Of a stretch of 64,000 nt of DNA, positions 1 through 10,934 are shown piece by piece. How positions within the stretch are numbered: the first letter of the stretch is position 1; every line of letters starts with the position of its first letter. The position numbers were made by a program, and so were the translations under genes. The notes beneath the pieces are model-generated. The model was not told where the DNA came from. It was given only the letters and a program-made list of their open reading frames with translations, and ran no database searches. The DNA is from SHWC01 sp050173345 (lineage in GTDB: Bacteria; Pseudomonadota; Alphaproteobacteria; UBA828): positions 558,001 through 622,000 of the forward strand of contig JBFXKW010000002.1 in NCBI GenBank assembly GCA_050173345.1, read 5' to 3'.

Positions 1-329
1 GTCGGCCTCAACTGCTCGCTCGGCGCGGAGCAGCTCAGGCCCTATGTCGCGGCGCTTTCCGGCGTTGCCGGGTGCCTGGTCTCGGCCTATCCCAATGCCG
101 GCCTGCCCGACGAGCTCGGCGAATACCGCGAGGCGCCGCACGAGACTGCGGCGCACCTCAAGGAATGGGCCGAGGCCGGCCTGCTCAACCTGGTCGGCGG
201 CTGCTGCGGCACGACGCCCGAGCACATCCGCGCCATCGCCGAGGCGGTCGCCGGCCTGCCGCCGCGCGAGGCGCACCGCCACGCACCCCGGCTCCGGCTC
301 TCCGGCCTCGAGCCGCTCGAGGTGCGGCG

Positions 330-333
<4 letters not shown>
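1..333 (+). CDS. Homocysteine S-methyltransferase (MetH first module), 5' partial
   Basis: This is the C-terminal 110 residues of a zinc-dependent homocysteine methyltransferase; the start lies outside the window. The frame is open from base 1. The three zinc-binding cysteines of the family are visible: one in VGLNCS (residue 5 of the fragment) and the pair in GGCCGTT (residues 68 and 69), near the C-terminus as expected. The stop overlaps the start of the following MetH gene (ATGA at 330-333), so the two are translationally coupled. Together they make a split cobalamin-dependent methionine synthase, with this gene activating homocysteine and the next providing the folate, B12 and reactivation domains. 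A stand-alone betaine-homocysteine methyltransferase is the alternative, but the overlap favours the split MetH reading. Confidence 0.88.
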
Positions 334-2999
<2,666 letters not shown>

Positions 3000-3014
3000 G
3001 CTTCTCGGCAGGCT

Positions 3015-4082
3015 CTAGGATCGGCGGCGGCGCCGCCGCCCAAGGTGGAGAAGGATGCCGGTGGTCACGAACGCGGTCGGCAGCAGGGCGATGATCACCC
3101 AAAGGGCGCGCACCGCGGGCCCGGCGAAATCGCCGACATGCAGCCAATAGCGCAGGTGCCAGAACCATTCGGCGATCGAGGCGTGCCGCCGGTCATAAAC
3201 GGCGAGCAGGCGCGGCGGGTCGTCGCCGACCCACGCCTCGACCGGCGGCGAGCGCGGCGTCTCGCCGAGGGTGACAACGACCGGCTTCCCCGGCGCCGCA
3301 GGAACGCGGATATATCTCAACCGCAGTTCGGGTGCGGCCGAGCGGCCGAGCGCGACCGCGACATCGAGGTCGCTCAGCGGCCGGAGCCCCTCCGTCGCCG
3401 GCTCGGGCGGCTCGGCGATCTCGCTGCCCGACGCCCATTCAACCAGGCCCTTGGTCGGCCCATGCCAGTGGAGCGACATGCCGGTGAACGCCATCAGCAT
3501 GAGGATCAGCCCGGTGAGGAGGCCGGTGAGCTGATGCAGCCGCATCAGGCCGACGCGGCCCCTGAAGCGTAGCGCGAGGCGCTTCCACGGCCTGGGCGGG
3601 ATCGACCAGAGCCATACCCCGACGATCACCTGCAGCATCAGGAGAAGTGCCGTCGCCGAGATCGCGTGCCGAATGATCGGCCGCGCCGCGCCTTCGCTCA
3701 GCCACCAGCGGTGGAAGGCGGTGATGATGCCGTTGAACGAGGCATGCGTCGGGCGGTGCGCGAGGACCGTGCCGGTGTAGGGATCGAAGTGGACCACGCC
3801 GGCGCCCTTGGCGAGCCAGACCGTCCAGGCGTCGTCGGCCTCCGTGCCGGCCGTGATGGACCAGGCGCGCAGGTCGGGCAGTTGCTCGGCCAGGCGATCG
3901 AGGATGGCCGCAAAGCCGAGCGGTTGGCCTGCGACCGCCACGTGATGCAGCCCGGGCTCGAGCAGTTCGTCGATCTCCGTGCCGAACACCAGGAGGGCGC
4001 CCGTGATGCTGAGCAGCACCAGCGGGATGCCGGCGATCGCGGTGATCCAGAAGTGCACGCTTCTGACGTGGCGATAGCTCAT
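3015..4082 (-). CDS. PepSY-associated membrane protein (PiuB-like)
   Basis: 355 residues. Four predicted membrane helices (about 10-33, 138-160, 184-206 and 325-348) flank a periplasmic PepSY-type region, which is the layout of the PepSY_TM/PiuB family often found beside ferric-siderophore receptors and proposed to help iron reduction or release in the periplasm. The start was placed at MSYRHVRSVHFW because the reading frame upstream of it is not protein-like; a longer form to 4190 would overlap the receptor. The gene follows the TonB receptor on the same strand after 58 bp that contain a perfect palindrome, so it is probably the second gene of a Fur-controlled pair. Substrate unknown. Confidence 0.82.
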   Translation of the reverse strand: MSYRHVRSVHFWITAIAGIPLVLLSITGALLVFGTEIDELLEPGLHHVAVAGQPLGFAAILDRLAEQLPDLRAWSITAGTEADDAWTVWLAKGAGVVHFDPYTGTVLAHRPTHASFNGIITAFHRWWLSEGAARPIIRHAISATALLLMLQVIVGVWLWSIPPRPWKRLALRFRGRVGLMRLHQLTGLLTGLILMLMAFTGMSLHWHGPTKGLVEWASGSEIAEPPEPATEGLRPLSDLDVAVALGRSAAPELRLRYIRVPAAPGKPVVVTLGETPRSPPVEAWVGDDPPRLLAVYDRRHASIAEWFWHLRYWLHVGDFAGPAVRALWVIIALLPTAFVTTGILLHLGRRRRRRS

Positions 4083-4103
4083 ATTGCCGTCCGGCGGGAG
4101 GCA

Positions 4104-4129
4104 CAGGGGCGCGCCGCGGCGCGCCCCTG
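4104..4129. repeat. 26-bp perfect palindrome between receptor and PepSY genes
   Basis: A perfect inverted repeat with arms CAGGGGCGCGCC and GGCGCGCCCCTG around GC. It lies between two genes that would be co-transcribed on the minus strand. No T-run follows on either strand, so it is not a standard terminator. In RNA it would form a very stable hairpin just downstream of the receptor stop codon and could stabilise the receptor message or attenuate the second gene. Confidence 0.75.
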
Positions 4130-4140
4130 CGGAGAGACGT

Positions 4141-6084
4141 TCAGAGGACGATGTCGGTGCCGATCCAGAACACGCGGCCGAGCTCGGCACCCTCGTTCAC
4201 CGGCAGGCCCGAGATGGTCTCGCCGAAGTCCCGCTCATCAAGCACGTTCTCGACCCGGAAGCGAAGCGCCCAATCATCCTCGATCTGCCAGCTCGCGCCG
4301 AGGTCGAGCCGGACATAGCCGTCGCGCTTGGTGACCGTGTCGTCGAGGTTCACCGCCTCGTATCCGCTCAAGGCGTAGGCCGCGAGCCAGAGCCCCCACT
4401 CGTCCGCGGGATTGTACTCGGCCCGCAGGTTGAACTGGTCGTCAGGAACCGATGTGCCGTCGGCGCCGAAGAAGATGTTGGTGTTCGCGTCCGTGCCGTC
4501 GGCTCGGGTCGCCTTCAGGTCGAGCATGCGCATATAGCCGAGCGAAACGGTCAGGTCATCGGTGAGCTGTAAGAACGCCTCGATCTCGAGGCCCGACTGG
4601 TCCACCTCCACGCCCTCGATCATGCCGGCGTTTCGCCGCGGCACGTTGTCCTGCACGATGTTGTAGAGCGCCACGTCGACATAGCCGCCCCGAAAGCCCT
4701 GATTGATGCCGATCTCGAGCGTCCTCGATTCGACAACCTCGTCGGCGGCGCCGCTCAGGTTGAGCGCGTCGGTGCCGAAATTGCCGTACTTCTCGAAGAA
4801 GCGGTTGTAGCCCGTGGCCCACGAGGCGCGCACGCGCGTCTGCTCGAACAGCGAGTACGACGCGCCGAGCTCATGCGCCAATACCACGTCGGTCTGCAGA
4901 TTGTCGGGCTGGCCGACGCCAAGATACTCGATGTCGTTGTTGAACCAGGTCAGGCGCAACCCGGCATTGACGACCAGGTTGTCGTCGAAGGTGAGGGCGT
5001 TGCGCGAGAGGAGCGAAAGGTCGTTGAAGTTGTTGTCCCACTGCTTGTCGCGCAACGCGTTGGTGTGCTTGTACTCGGCGCCGACCGAGCCGTCGTAGCG
5101 GATGCCGGGCGAGAGGTCGGCATCGAGATAGTGATCGGCGAAGGCGATCTGGTTGTTCACGCTTCGGTTGCGCCGGCGGGCCGGCCACTCGGTCTTGCTG
5201 TCCTGCGCCAGCAGGCCGACCCTGACGCTGTTGATCCCGCTCAGCTTCGAATCGACCGTTGCCGAGGTCACCATCTCCTTGGTGGTGATCTTGTTGACCG
5301 CGCCGAGCCTGAAAATTTGAGGCTGGCTGTAGTCGACGATGCCGAGGAATTCGACGCGGGTGTCCTCGCTCGGGTTCCAGCCCAGCTTGCCGACCCCGCC
5401 GAACACGCTCTGGCGGTCCAGCAGATCGGGATCGCCGCTATAGGCGCCGTGAAAGCCGCTGCCGGCGAAGTAGTAGTCCCAGACGTCCGTGCTGTCGGCG
5501 ATCTCGCCCTGGATCAAGCCTTCCTTCGCGGTGCTCGCGTCCAGGCTGACGGCCTGATGATCCTTGTAGTTGCGGCCCGACTTGATGGTGTACTCGACCA
5601 CGCCGCCGTCGGTGCCGTCGCCGTACTGGACGGCGCGCCCGCCCTTCAGCACCCCGATGCTCTCGAGCGCGATCGAGGGGACGAGAGTGTTGCCGTAGCC
5701 GCCGCCCTCTTCGCCTGCCGATTTGAAGGCGGGAAGCCCGTCGATGGACAGGGAGGCACCCCAATCGCCCAAGGTCCGGATATTGGTGCCGCCGCCGAAG
5801 CGGTCTCCCGAGAATGGCTGATTGACGATGCCGGGCACGCTGCTGCGCAGCGCATCGAGCTTGTTCACCGGGCTTATGTTCTGAATGACCGAGCCGCCGA
5901 CATAGGATGACGACCGGCTCTTGTCGGATGCCTGGTTCACCTTCTGCCGTATCTTCTGCGATTCGTGGACCGTCGTGCTTTCGACGACGATCGGCTTGAG
6001 CTCGAAGATCTCCGCGCTGGCGCTGCCGGCGGTCGCCGCAAGCATGACGAGGGCGCCCGTGCTACCCGCGATCCAGTTTCTCAT
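4141..6084 (-). CDS. TonB-dependent outer-membrane receptor, probably for ferric siderophore
   Basis: 647 residues. Signal peptide of about 24 residues ending GSASA, then a plug domain (about 50-165, with GGTNIRTLGDWG, DGLPAFKS and LKGGRAVQYGDG typical of plug strands) and a 22-strand-type barrel to the C-terminus, which ends in Leu rather than the usual aromatic residue. RBS GGGGAA lies about 9 bases before the ATG. A Fur-box match lies about 80 bp upstream, and a PepSY reductase-like gene follows, so iron-chelate uptake is the likely role. No cobalamin riboswitch was seen in the leader, which argues against a B12 receptor. The actual ligand cannot be told from the sequence. Confidence 0.93.
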   Translation of the reverse strand: MRNWIAGSTGALVMLAATAGSASAEIFELKPIVVESTTVHESQKIRQKVNQASDKSRSSSYVGGSVIQNISPVNKLDALRSSVPGIVNQPFSGDRFGGGTNIRTLGDWGASLSIDGLPAFKSAGEEGGGYGNTLVPSIALESIGVLKGGRAVQYGDGTDGGVVEYTIKSGRNYKDHQAVSLDASTAKEGLIQGEIADSTDVWDYYFAGSGFHGAYSGDPDLLDRQSVFGGVGKLGWNPSEDTRVEFLGIVDYSQPQIFRLGAVNKITTKEMVTSATVDSKLSGINSVRVGLLAQDSKTEWPARRRNRSVNNQIAFADHYLDADLSPGIRYDGSVGAEYKHTNALRDKQWDNNFNDLSLLSRNALTFDDNLVVNAGLRLTWFNNDIEYLGVGQPDNLQTDVVLAHELGASYSLFEQTRVRASWATGYNRFFEKYGNFGTDALNLSGAADEVVESRTLEIGINQGFRGGYVDVALYNIVQDNVPRRNAGMIEGVEVDQSGLEIEAFLQLTDDLTVSLGYMRMLDLKATRADGTDANTNIFFGADGTSVPDDQFNLRAEYNPADEWGLWLAAYALSGYEAVNLDDTVTKRDGYVRLDLGASWQIEDDWALRFRVENVLDERDFGETISGLPVNEGAELGRVFWIGTDIVL

Positions 6085-6161
6085 TTTTGGTTTTCCCCAT
6101 GATTGTGGAGCTTCTCGGTCCCCTCATGGGCCGGGGACCGTATCAGCGCATATTTGCGAAT

Positions 6162-6180
6162 GCAAATGATTCTCATTATC
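6162..6180 (-). promoter_or_regulatory. Fur box upstream of the TonB receptor
   Basis: GCAAATGATTCTCATTATC matches the classical 19-bp Fur consensus GATAATGATAATCATTATC at 15 of 19 positions, and contains the inverted repeat AATGA-TTC-TCATT (6165-6177). It sits about 80 bp upstream of the receptor start in an AT-rich patch that stands out from the GC-rich surroundings. A second inverted repeat, TTTGC-GAAT-GCAAA (6153-6166), overlaps its receptor-proximal edge. Binding by Fur itself rather than another iron regulator is inferred from the motif. Confidence 0.8.
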
Positions 6181-6660
6181 GTTTCCAGAAAAAAGCTTGG
6201 TATCTCAATGCCAAAGGGCCTATGCCCAGAGAATTCGTCGTAGGTCTGGCGGGTGTCGTCGGGCCGCGCCTGTTCCCCTCGAAGCGAGAGGCGGCGACAG
6301 AGGCGAAGCGCGCTCGGCCGAGCGCCTCCCATGCGGCCGGCCGCGAGCGTCAATCAATGGCAATCGGGAATCGGTGCGCTGTTCGGTCGGGCTCGACCAG
6401 ATCGCAAACCACGCCAGGCGCAAGGGCGGGTCGCACCTTATGCCCGCGCGCTACACCTCGGCCGGCATCGTGACGGAGACGGAGAACGAGCGCGGCTCGT
6501 GATGCGCATGACCCGATGTCATTTAGTCATGCGCCGCCTTATGCAATCGGCTAGCCTCTCGCCAGAGCATCCGGGCTGGGCGTGCCGCAACGGATCGAGG
6601 CATGGCTTGGCACGGCTGGACTCGCCGTCGATCCAACCTCGCATCAGGCAGAGCGCTTCC
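6181..6660. other. Intergenic region with no supported gene
   Basis: Between the Fur box and the start of the flavoprotein gene. Several reading frames of 60-130 codons cross it on both strands, but none has protein-like composition, an RBS or a recognisable motif. It should hold the promoter of the downstream gene; I see no clear -10/-35 or operator. Confidence 0.5.
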
Positions 6661-7860
6661 ATGACTCTCGAATCCCTCTCCAATGCACCGCTGTCGCGCG
6701 CCGGGCTGCTCGCTCGCGCCCAAGGCGTGGTCGGGGCCGTCCGGGAGCGCTCCGATCAAGCCGAGCAGGACCGCCACCTGCCGATCGAGACCGTGGAGCT
6801 GATGCGCGCCGAGGGGCTGCACCGCATCCTGCAGCCGGCGCGCCATGGCGGGGCGGCGGCGCATTTTTCCGGCATGGTCGATGTCGTCGAGACGATCTCG
6901 CAGGCCTGCTGCGCCGCCGGCTGGTGCCTCACGCAGTACTGCTCGCACAACTGCCTGCTCGGCTACTGGCCGGCCGAAGGGCAGGACGACATCTGGGGGC
7001 CGATGCCGGATGCGGTGGTCGCCGGCGTGCTGATCCCGGGCTGCGGCAAGGCGCGCAAGGTGGACGGCGGCTGGCGGCTCAGCGGCCGCTGGCCGTTCGC
7101 GAGCGGCGTCTATGGTGCGGACTGGTTCATCGGCGCGGCGTTCGCCGAGAACGGCGATGGCGCGCCGGTCGCCCAGATGCACGCGGTGCCGCGCAAGGAC
7201 TATGAAATCCTCGACACCTGGCACACCGCGGGCTTGCGCGGCACCGGCAGCGCCGACGTCGCCGTCGATGACGTCTTCGTGCCGGCGCATCGCGCGCTGC
7301 CGATCGAGCTGACCAAGGGCGGCGGCAACGCGCCGGGCTGCACGGTCAACCCCGCGACGCTCTACAAGCTGCCGGCCTTCGCGATGTTCTCGATCAACCA
7401 GAGCACGGTCGCGGTCGGCCTCGCCCAGGCCACCTACGATGCCTATATCGAGCAGGCGCGCACGCGGATCGCGCGGCTGTCGGGCAAAAGTATTGCCGAC
7501 TACTCGACGGCGCAGGTCAAGGTCGGCGAGGCCGACACCGCGATCAAGATGGCCCGCATGCTGCTGCATGATTGCTGCGAGCGCGGCATGGCGGTTGCCG
7601 AGCGGGGCGAGGTCGCGCCGATGCCGCTCAAGACCGAGCTGCGCGCCAAGGCGACCATGGCCGGCAAGCTCTCGGCCGAGGCGGTCGATCTGCTGTTCCA
7701 GCTTTCGGGCGGCGCCGGGCTCTACGACAGGAACCCGGTATCGCGGGCGATGCGCGACATGAACTGCATCCGCGGCCACATCACCCAGAACTGGGACGTG
7801 AACGCCTCGAACCACGGCCGCGTGCTCATGGGCCTGCCCTCGGCCGACCCGGCGATCTGA
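6661..7860 (+). CDS. Acyl-CoA-dehydrogenase-fold flavin monooxygenase (HsaA/HpaH-like)
   Basis: 399 residues with the acyl-CoA dehydrogenase fold: N-terminal helical part with the pattern LPIETVELMRAEGLHRILQP, a middle beta domain (WRLSGRWPFASGV, DTWHTAGLRGTGS) and a C-terminal helical domain (LFQLSGGAGLYDRNPVSRAMRD). GRWPFASG and TWHTAGLRGTGS are typical of the reduced-flavin-dependent aromatic or heteroaromatic monooxygenases (HsaA, p-hydroxyphenylacetate hydroxylase C2, DszC) rather than of true acyl-CoA dehydrogenases. These need a separate flavin reductase, and none is encoded nearby. The ATG at 6661 was chosen because homology-like sequence begins there; the frame extends upstream to 6253 without protein-like sequence. 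Substrate unknown. Confidence 0.85.
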   Translation: MTLESLSNAPLSRAGLLARAQGVVGAVRERSDQAEQDRHLPIETVELMRAEGLHRILQPARHGGAAAHFSGMVDVVETISQACCAAGWCLTQYCSHNCLLGYWPAEGQDDIWGPMPDAVVAGVLIPGCGKARKVDGGWRLSGRWPFASGVYGADWFIGAAFAENGDGAPVAQMHAVPRKDYEILDTWHTAGLRGTGSADVAVDDVFVPAHRALPIELTKGGGNAPGCTVNPATLYKLPAFAMFSINQSTVAVGLAQATYDAYIEQARTRIARLSGKSIADYSTAQVKVGEADTAIKMARMLLHDCCERGMAVAERGEVAPMPLKTELRAKATMAGKLSAEAVDLLFQLSGGAGLYDRNPVSRAMRDMNCIRGHITQNWDVNASNHGRVLMGLPSADPAI

Positions 7861-7886
7861 CAAAACTCGGAGTGCCGTGCCGGGCA

Positions 7887-8062
7887 ATACCAAGCCTCGA
7901 AGAGTTCAGCTCATCGAGGCTTGGCCGGCGCGACCGCGCCGCGCCGCTTATGCGGCGAAAGCCAAGCGCGTCGCGCGACGCCGTGCGCCTAACGGCGCGA
8001 CTGCGCGCGCCCGGCGACTGAGGGCGTCCCGATGATCGGCTTCGATCATCGGGACTTGGTAT
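7887..8062. repeat. Composite palindromic element bounded by ATACCAAG and CTTGGTAT
   Basis: The left end carries a hairpin with arms CCAAGCCTCGA (7890-7900) and TCGAGGCTTGG (7914-7924). The right end carries a 13-bp hairpin GTCCCGATGATCG / CGATCATCGGGAC (8026-8055, loop GCTT). The outer edges are inverted copies, ATACCAAG (7887-7894) and CTTGGTAT (8055-8062), the last directly abutting the chemoreceptor stop codon. The left hairpin recurs at 15811-15845. There is no T-run, so these are not typical Rho-independent terminators, although the position between convergent genes would suit one. Best read as a REP/BIME-like intergenic repeat. Confidence 0.65.
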
Positions 8063-10119
8063 CACGCCGCCTTGACCGCCGCCAGGAACGACGTCACGTC
8101 GCGCGATAGCTGATCCGAGCGATGCGACAGCGCCGTGGCGGCGTCGAGAATCCGCCCGGCGACATTGCCGGTCTCCTCGGCAGCCTGGTTGACGCCTGCG
8201 ATGTTGGAGGAAACCTCCTGGGTGCCGCTGGCCGCCTGCTGCACGTTGCCGGCGATCTCCTTGGTCACGGCGCCCTGCTCCTCGACCGCAGCGGCGATCG
8301 CCGACACGATCGAGTTCACCTCGGCGATCGTCTCGCCGATCGCCTTGATCGTCTCGACCGATTGCGCGGTGGCATCCTGAATGGCGCCGATCTGCCCAGA
8401 GATGTCTTCCGTGGCCTTCGCGGTCTGCGTGGCGAGCGACTTGACCTCCGAAGCGACCACGGCGAATCCCTTGCCGGCCTCGCCGGCGCGCGCCGCCTCG
8501 ATCGTCGCGTTCAGGGCCAGCAGATTGGTCTGCCCCGCGATGTCGTTGATCAGGCTGATGACATCGCCGATCTTCTGCGCGGCCTCAGCCAGACCGGAGA
8601 CCATCCGATTGGAGCGGCTCGCCTCCTCCACCGCCTTCTGGGTGATCGCGGCCGATTGCGCCGCTTGACGCCCGATCTCGTGGACGGAGGCCGAAAGCTC
8701 TTCCGCGGCCGAGGCCACGGTCTGGACATTGGCCGACGCCTGCTCGGAAGCCGCGGCGACGGCGGCCGACTGGTGCGTCGTCTGCTCGGCGCTGGTGCTG
8801 AGCGACTGCGACGAGGTCTGAAGCTCGCCTGCCGCGGCAGCCATCGCTTCGATCGCCTCGGCGCTTTTCGCATCGAACTCGCTGATCATCGCTTCGATCT
8901 TGCGCTGGCGCGCTGCTTCGGCCTCGCGCTTCGTCGCCTGCTCGGCCTCGAGCTCGGCGTTGCGGATCATGTTCTCCTTGAACACCTGCACCGCCTTCGC
9001 CATCGCGCCGATCTCGTCGCGCCGGCCGAGCCCGACGATCTCGGTCGTGCGGTCACCGCCGGCGAGCGCGTCCATCGCCCGGGTCATGCCGGCGAGCGGC
9101 CGTGTGATGCTGCGGATGACCAGGAAGCCGAGCACGATGGTGACAGCGATCAGCCCGATGCTGACGGCGAGGTTGACGACGAGCGCGCTCCACGCTTCGT
9201 CGGCAACCGCCTCGGCCCGCCCGCTGAGCTCCTGCGCCATGCGGTCCTCGACCTGCTTCAGGAGGTCGATCCGCGCGGTCGTCATCTTGTACCAGTACGA
9301 GCCATCGGCGCCGCTCAACGCACCGCCGGCGCCGGCCTCGATCGCAAGCGCACGCATGCGCTCGACTTCGCCGATCGACTCGCCGACCACCGTGCGCACG
9401 AAGAACTCCTTGACGACCTCCGGCGCATAGAAATTGTAGAGGCTGAAATAGGTCTCCTGCTCGGCGAGTACCGCCATGAACCGGCGATAGGCGGCCACCT
9501 CGAACGTTCCCGAGGCGAAGGCCGGTGCCGCGGTCGCGCGCTCCTGGCCGGCGCGCTCCTTGGCGTTCATGAAGTTGACGTAGGACAGCCCGGCGGTCGC
9601 CAGCGCCTGGTGGTCCATCGAACGGACGATCATGCGCGCGGCCCTCAACAGCTTGCCGATCGTTTCGTCGAAATATTGGTTTGACGCTGCCGCCTTGATG
9701 CGCTGCCCGGATATTTCGCCACGCTTGCCGTCGAGCTCGCCAACCGCGCCGCTTGCTTCGCCGAGCAGCGCCGCGAAATCGGCAGCCGCGTCGGTCTCGC
9801 CCGCGCGGCGCACCGCTTGCTCATAGCGGTGGCGCGCCTCGTCCGTGCGCGCCTGCTGCACCGGCATCTCGTCGACGAGCTGCGTGCCGCCACTGCCGAG
9901 ATAGACGGCCGAGACGCCGCGTTCTCGCTGCAGTTCGTGAGCCACCCCGCTGATCTCCACCGTCAGCGCCGTCATGTCGACGACCTGCTCCATTTTTTGG
10001 GCGGTCTCCAGCTCTTCCGATACCTTGAGGAACTCCACCACCGCCAACACCACCGTCGGGATCAGGACGGCGAGCAGGATGCGGACACCGATCTTGGTGT
10101 TCCTGAAAAAGCTCAGCAT
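8062..10119 (-). CDS. Methyl-accepting chemotaxis protein with NIT sensor domain
   Basis: 685 residues. A first membrane helix at about 12-30, a periplasmic nitrate/nitrite-sensing (NIT-type) helical domain to about 300 (ELQRERGVSAVYLGS is the family's typical start), a second helix (about 310-335), a HAMP domain (SITRPLAGMTRAMDALAGGD) and a C-terminal signalling domain containing the hairpin tip DIAGQTNLLALNATIEAAR. It would form dimers that control CheA autophosphorylation. No other chemotaxis gene is nearby, so this is an orphan receptor. The NIT family suggests nitrate, nitrite or a similar anion as a stimulus, but ligand specificity is not predictable here. Confidence 0.94.
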   Translation of the reverse strand: MLSFFRNTKIGVRILLAVLIPTVVLAVVEFLKVSEELETAQKMEQVVDMTALTVEISGVAHELQRERGVSAVYLGSGGTQLVDEMPVQQARTDEARHRYEQAVRRAGETDAAADFAALLGEASGAVGELDGKRGEISGQRIKAAASNQYFDETIGKLLRAARMIVRSMDHQALATAGLSYVNFMNAKERAGQERATAAPAFASGTFEVAAYRRFMAVLAEQETYFSLYNFYAPEVVKEFFVRTVVGESIGEVERMRALAIEAGAGGALSGADGSYWYKMTTARIDLLKQVEDRMAQELSGRAEAVADEAWSALVVNLAVSIGLIAVTIVLGFLVIRSITRPLAGMTRAMDALAGGDRTTEIVGLGRRDEIGAMAKAVQVFKENMIRNAELEAEQATKREAEAARQRKIEAMISEFDAKSAEAIEAMAAAAGELQTSSQSLSTSAEQTTHQSAAVAAASEQASANVQTVASAAEELSASVHEIGRQAAQSAAITQKAVEEASRSNRMVSGLAEAAQKIGDVISLINDIAGQTNLLALNATIEAARAGEAGKGFAVVASEVKSLATQTAKATEDISGQIGAIQDATAQSVETIKAIGETIAEVNSIVSAIAAAVEEQGAVTKEIAGNVQQAASGTQEVSSNIAGVNQAAEETGNVAGRILDAATALSHRSDQLSRDVTSFLAAVKAA

Positions 10120-10344
10120 GATGATTCCTTTTGGGACGAGCCGAAGCAGACGCGCTCGGCGCAGGGATAGCCACCGCGGCCAGCTTAGGCCGCAGGCGTA
10201 AAACCTCTCTTAATGAGGGGGTATGCGGCGTGCCGTAGGCGGCACACCGGACCATCGAAAGCCGGGTGGTTCCCGCTGCCGCGTGGTGCCCTGGACGGCA
10301 GCGCGGCCCGATCTATCGGGTGGTGCGAGACGCCTGGAGGCCGG

Positions 10345-10911
10345 TCACCTGACCTCGATGTAGAAGACCGCCCACGGCCAGCGCGTCTCGTCCTCGGCCG
10401 TGACCGGCGCGCCGTCGGGCTTGGCATAGACCAGCCAGAGCGGCCCGAACTGCCCGATACCGAGCGGCTCGCCATTGCGCTCCATCGCCAGAATCCATTC
10501 ATAGGCGTCGAGATCGGCGCGCGTGAGCTCCTTGGCGTAGGCGTCGAGCGCAAGCACCTTGATGTTGTCGCCCATGAACCCGGCGGCGACGAGCACGTCC
10601 TTCAGCCGCGGCCCGCTGAAGCGATCCTGTTCCGGCCGCTCGGCGTAGCTGACCGTGATGTCGTGCGTCCCGAGCGCTTCGAGCATCGCGGCGTCGAAGG
10701 CCGCCGCCTTCTCGAAGCGGACCTCGTGATAGGTGAAGAACTTGTCCACGCCCTCGTCATAGGGGGCGCGGTTGGTCTCGGTGATCGCGCCGGCGACGGT
10801 GAGCACCACCGGGCCGGCCGGGCGGTCCAGCGCCTCCGCCCGGGCGGCCATGAGCAACACGCCGAGCAACAGGGCCGCCAGCCACGCGGCCCGGCGCACC
10901 GTCGGCATCAT
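10345..10911 (-). CDS. Secreted small molybdopterin-binding-fold protein
   Basis: 188 residues with an N-terminal signal peptide (about 1-27, ending AEA). The mature part resembles the sulfite-oxidase-type molybdopterin-binding fold (PVVLTVAGAITETN, FSGPRLKDVLVAAGF, YEWILAMERNGEPL, GPLWLVYA), but it is a short periplasmic version, and I do not see a clearly placed cofactor-ligating cysteine. A catalytic role is therefore uncertain. It lies 23 bp after the universal stress protein gene on the same strand and may be its operon partner. Two adjacent ATG codons (10911, 10908) could both serve as start. Confidence 0.7.
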   Translation of the reverse strand: MMPTVRRAAWLAALLLGVLLMAARAEALDRPAGPVVLTVAGAITETNRAPYDEGVDKFFTYHEVRFEKAAAFDAAMLEALGTHDITVSYAERPEQDRFSGPRLKDVLVAAGFMGDNIKVLALDAYAKELTRADLDAYEWILAMERNGEPLGIGQFGPLWLVYAKPDGAPVTAEDETRWPWAVFYIEVR

Positions 10912-10934
10912 CGCACGCCCGGGAGATGCGCCGC

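Noticed and set aside
6085..6200. Cobalamin riboswitch upstream of the TonB receptor
   Set aside because: No B12-box-like sequence is visible, and the Fur box gives a better explanation.
6087..6660. Several plus-strand frames between the receptor and the flavoprotein gene
   Set aside because: No RBS, no protein-like sequence, and the longest merely extends the flavoprotein frame upstream.
8026..8055. Hairpin as Rho-independent terminator between convergent genes
   Set aside because: The 13-bp stem is strong, but no T-run follows on either strand, and the edges match the palindromic repeat family instead.
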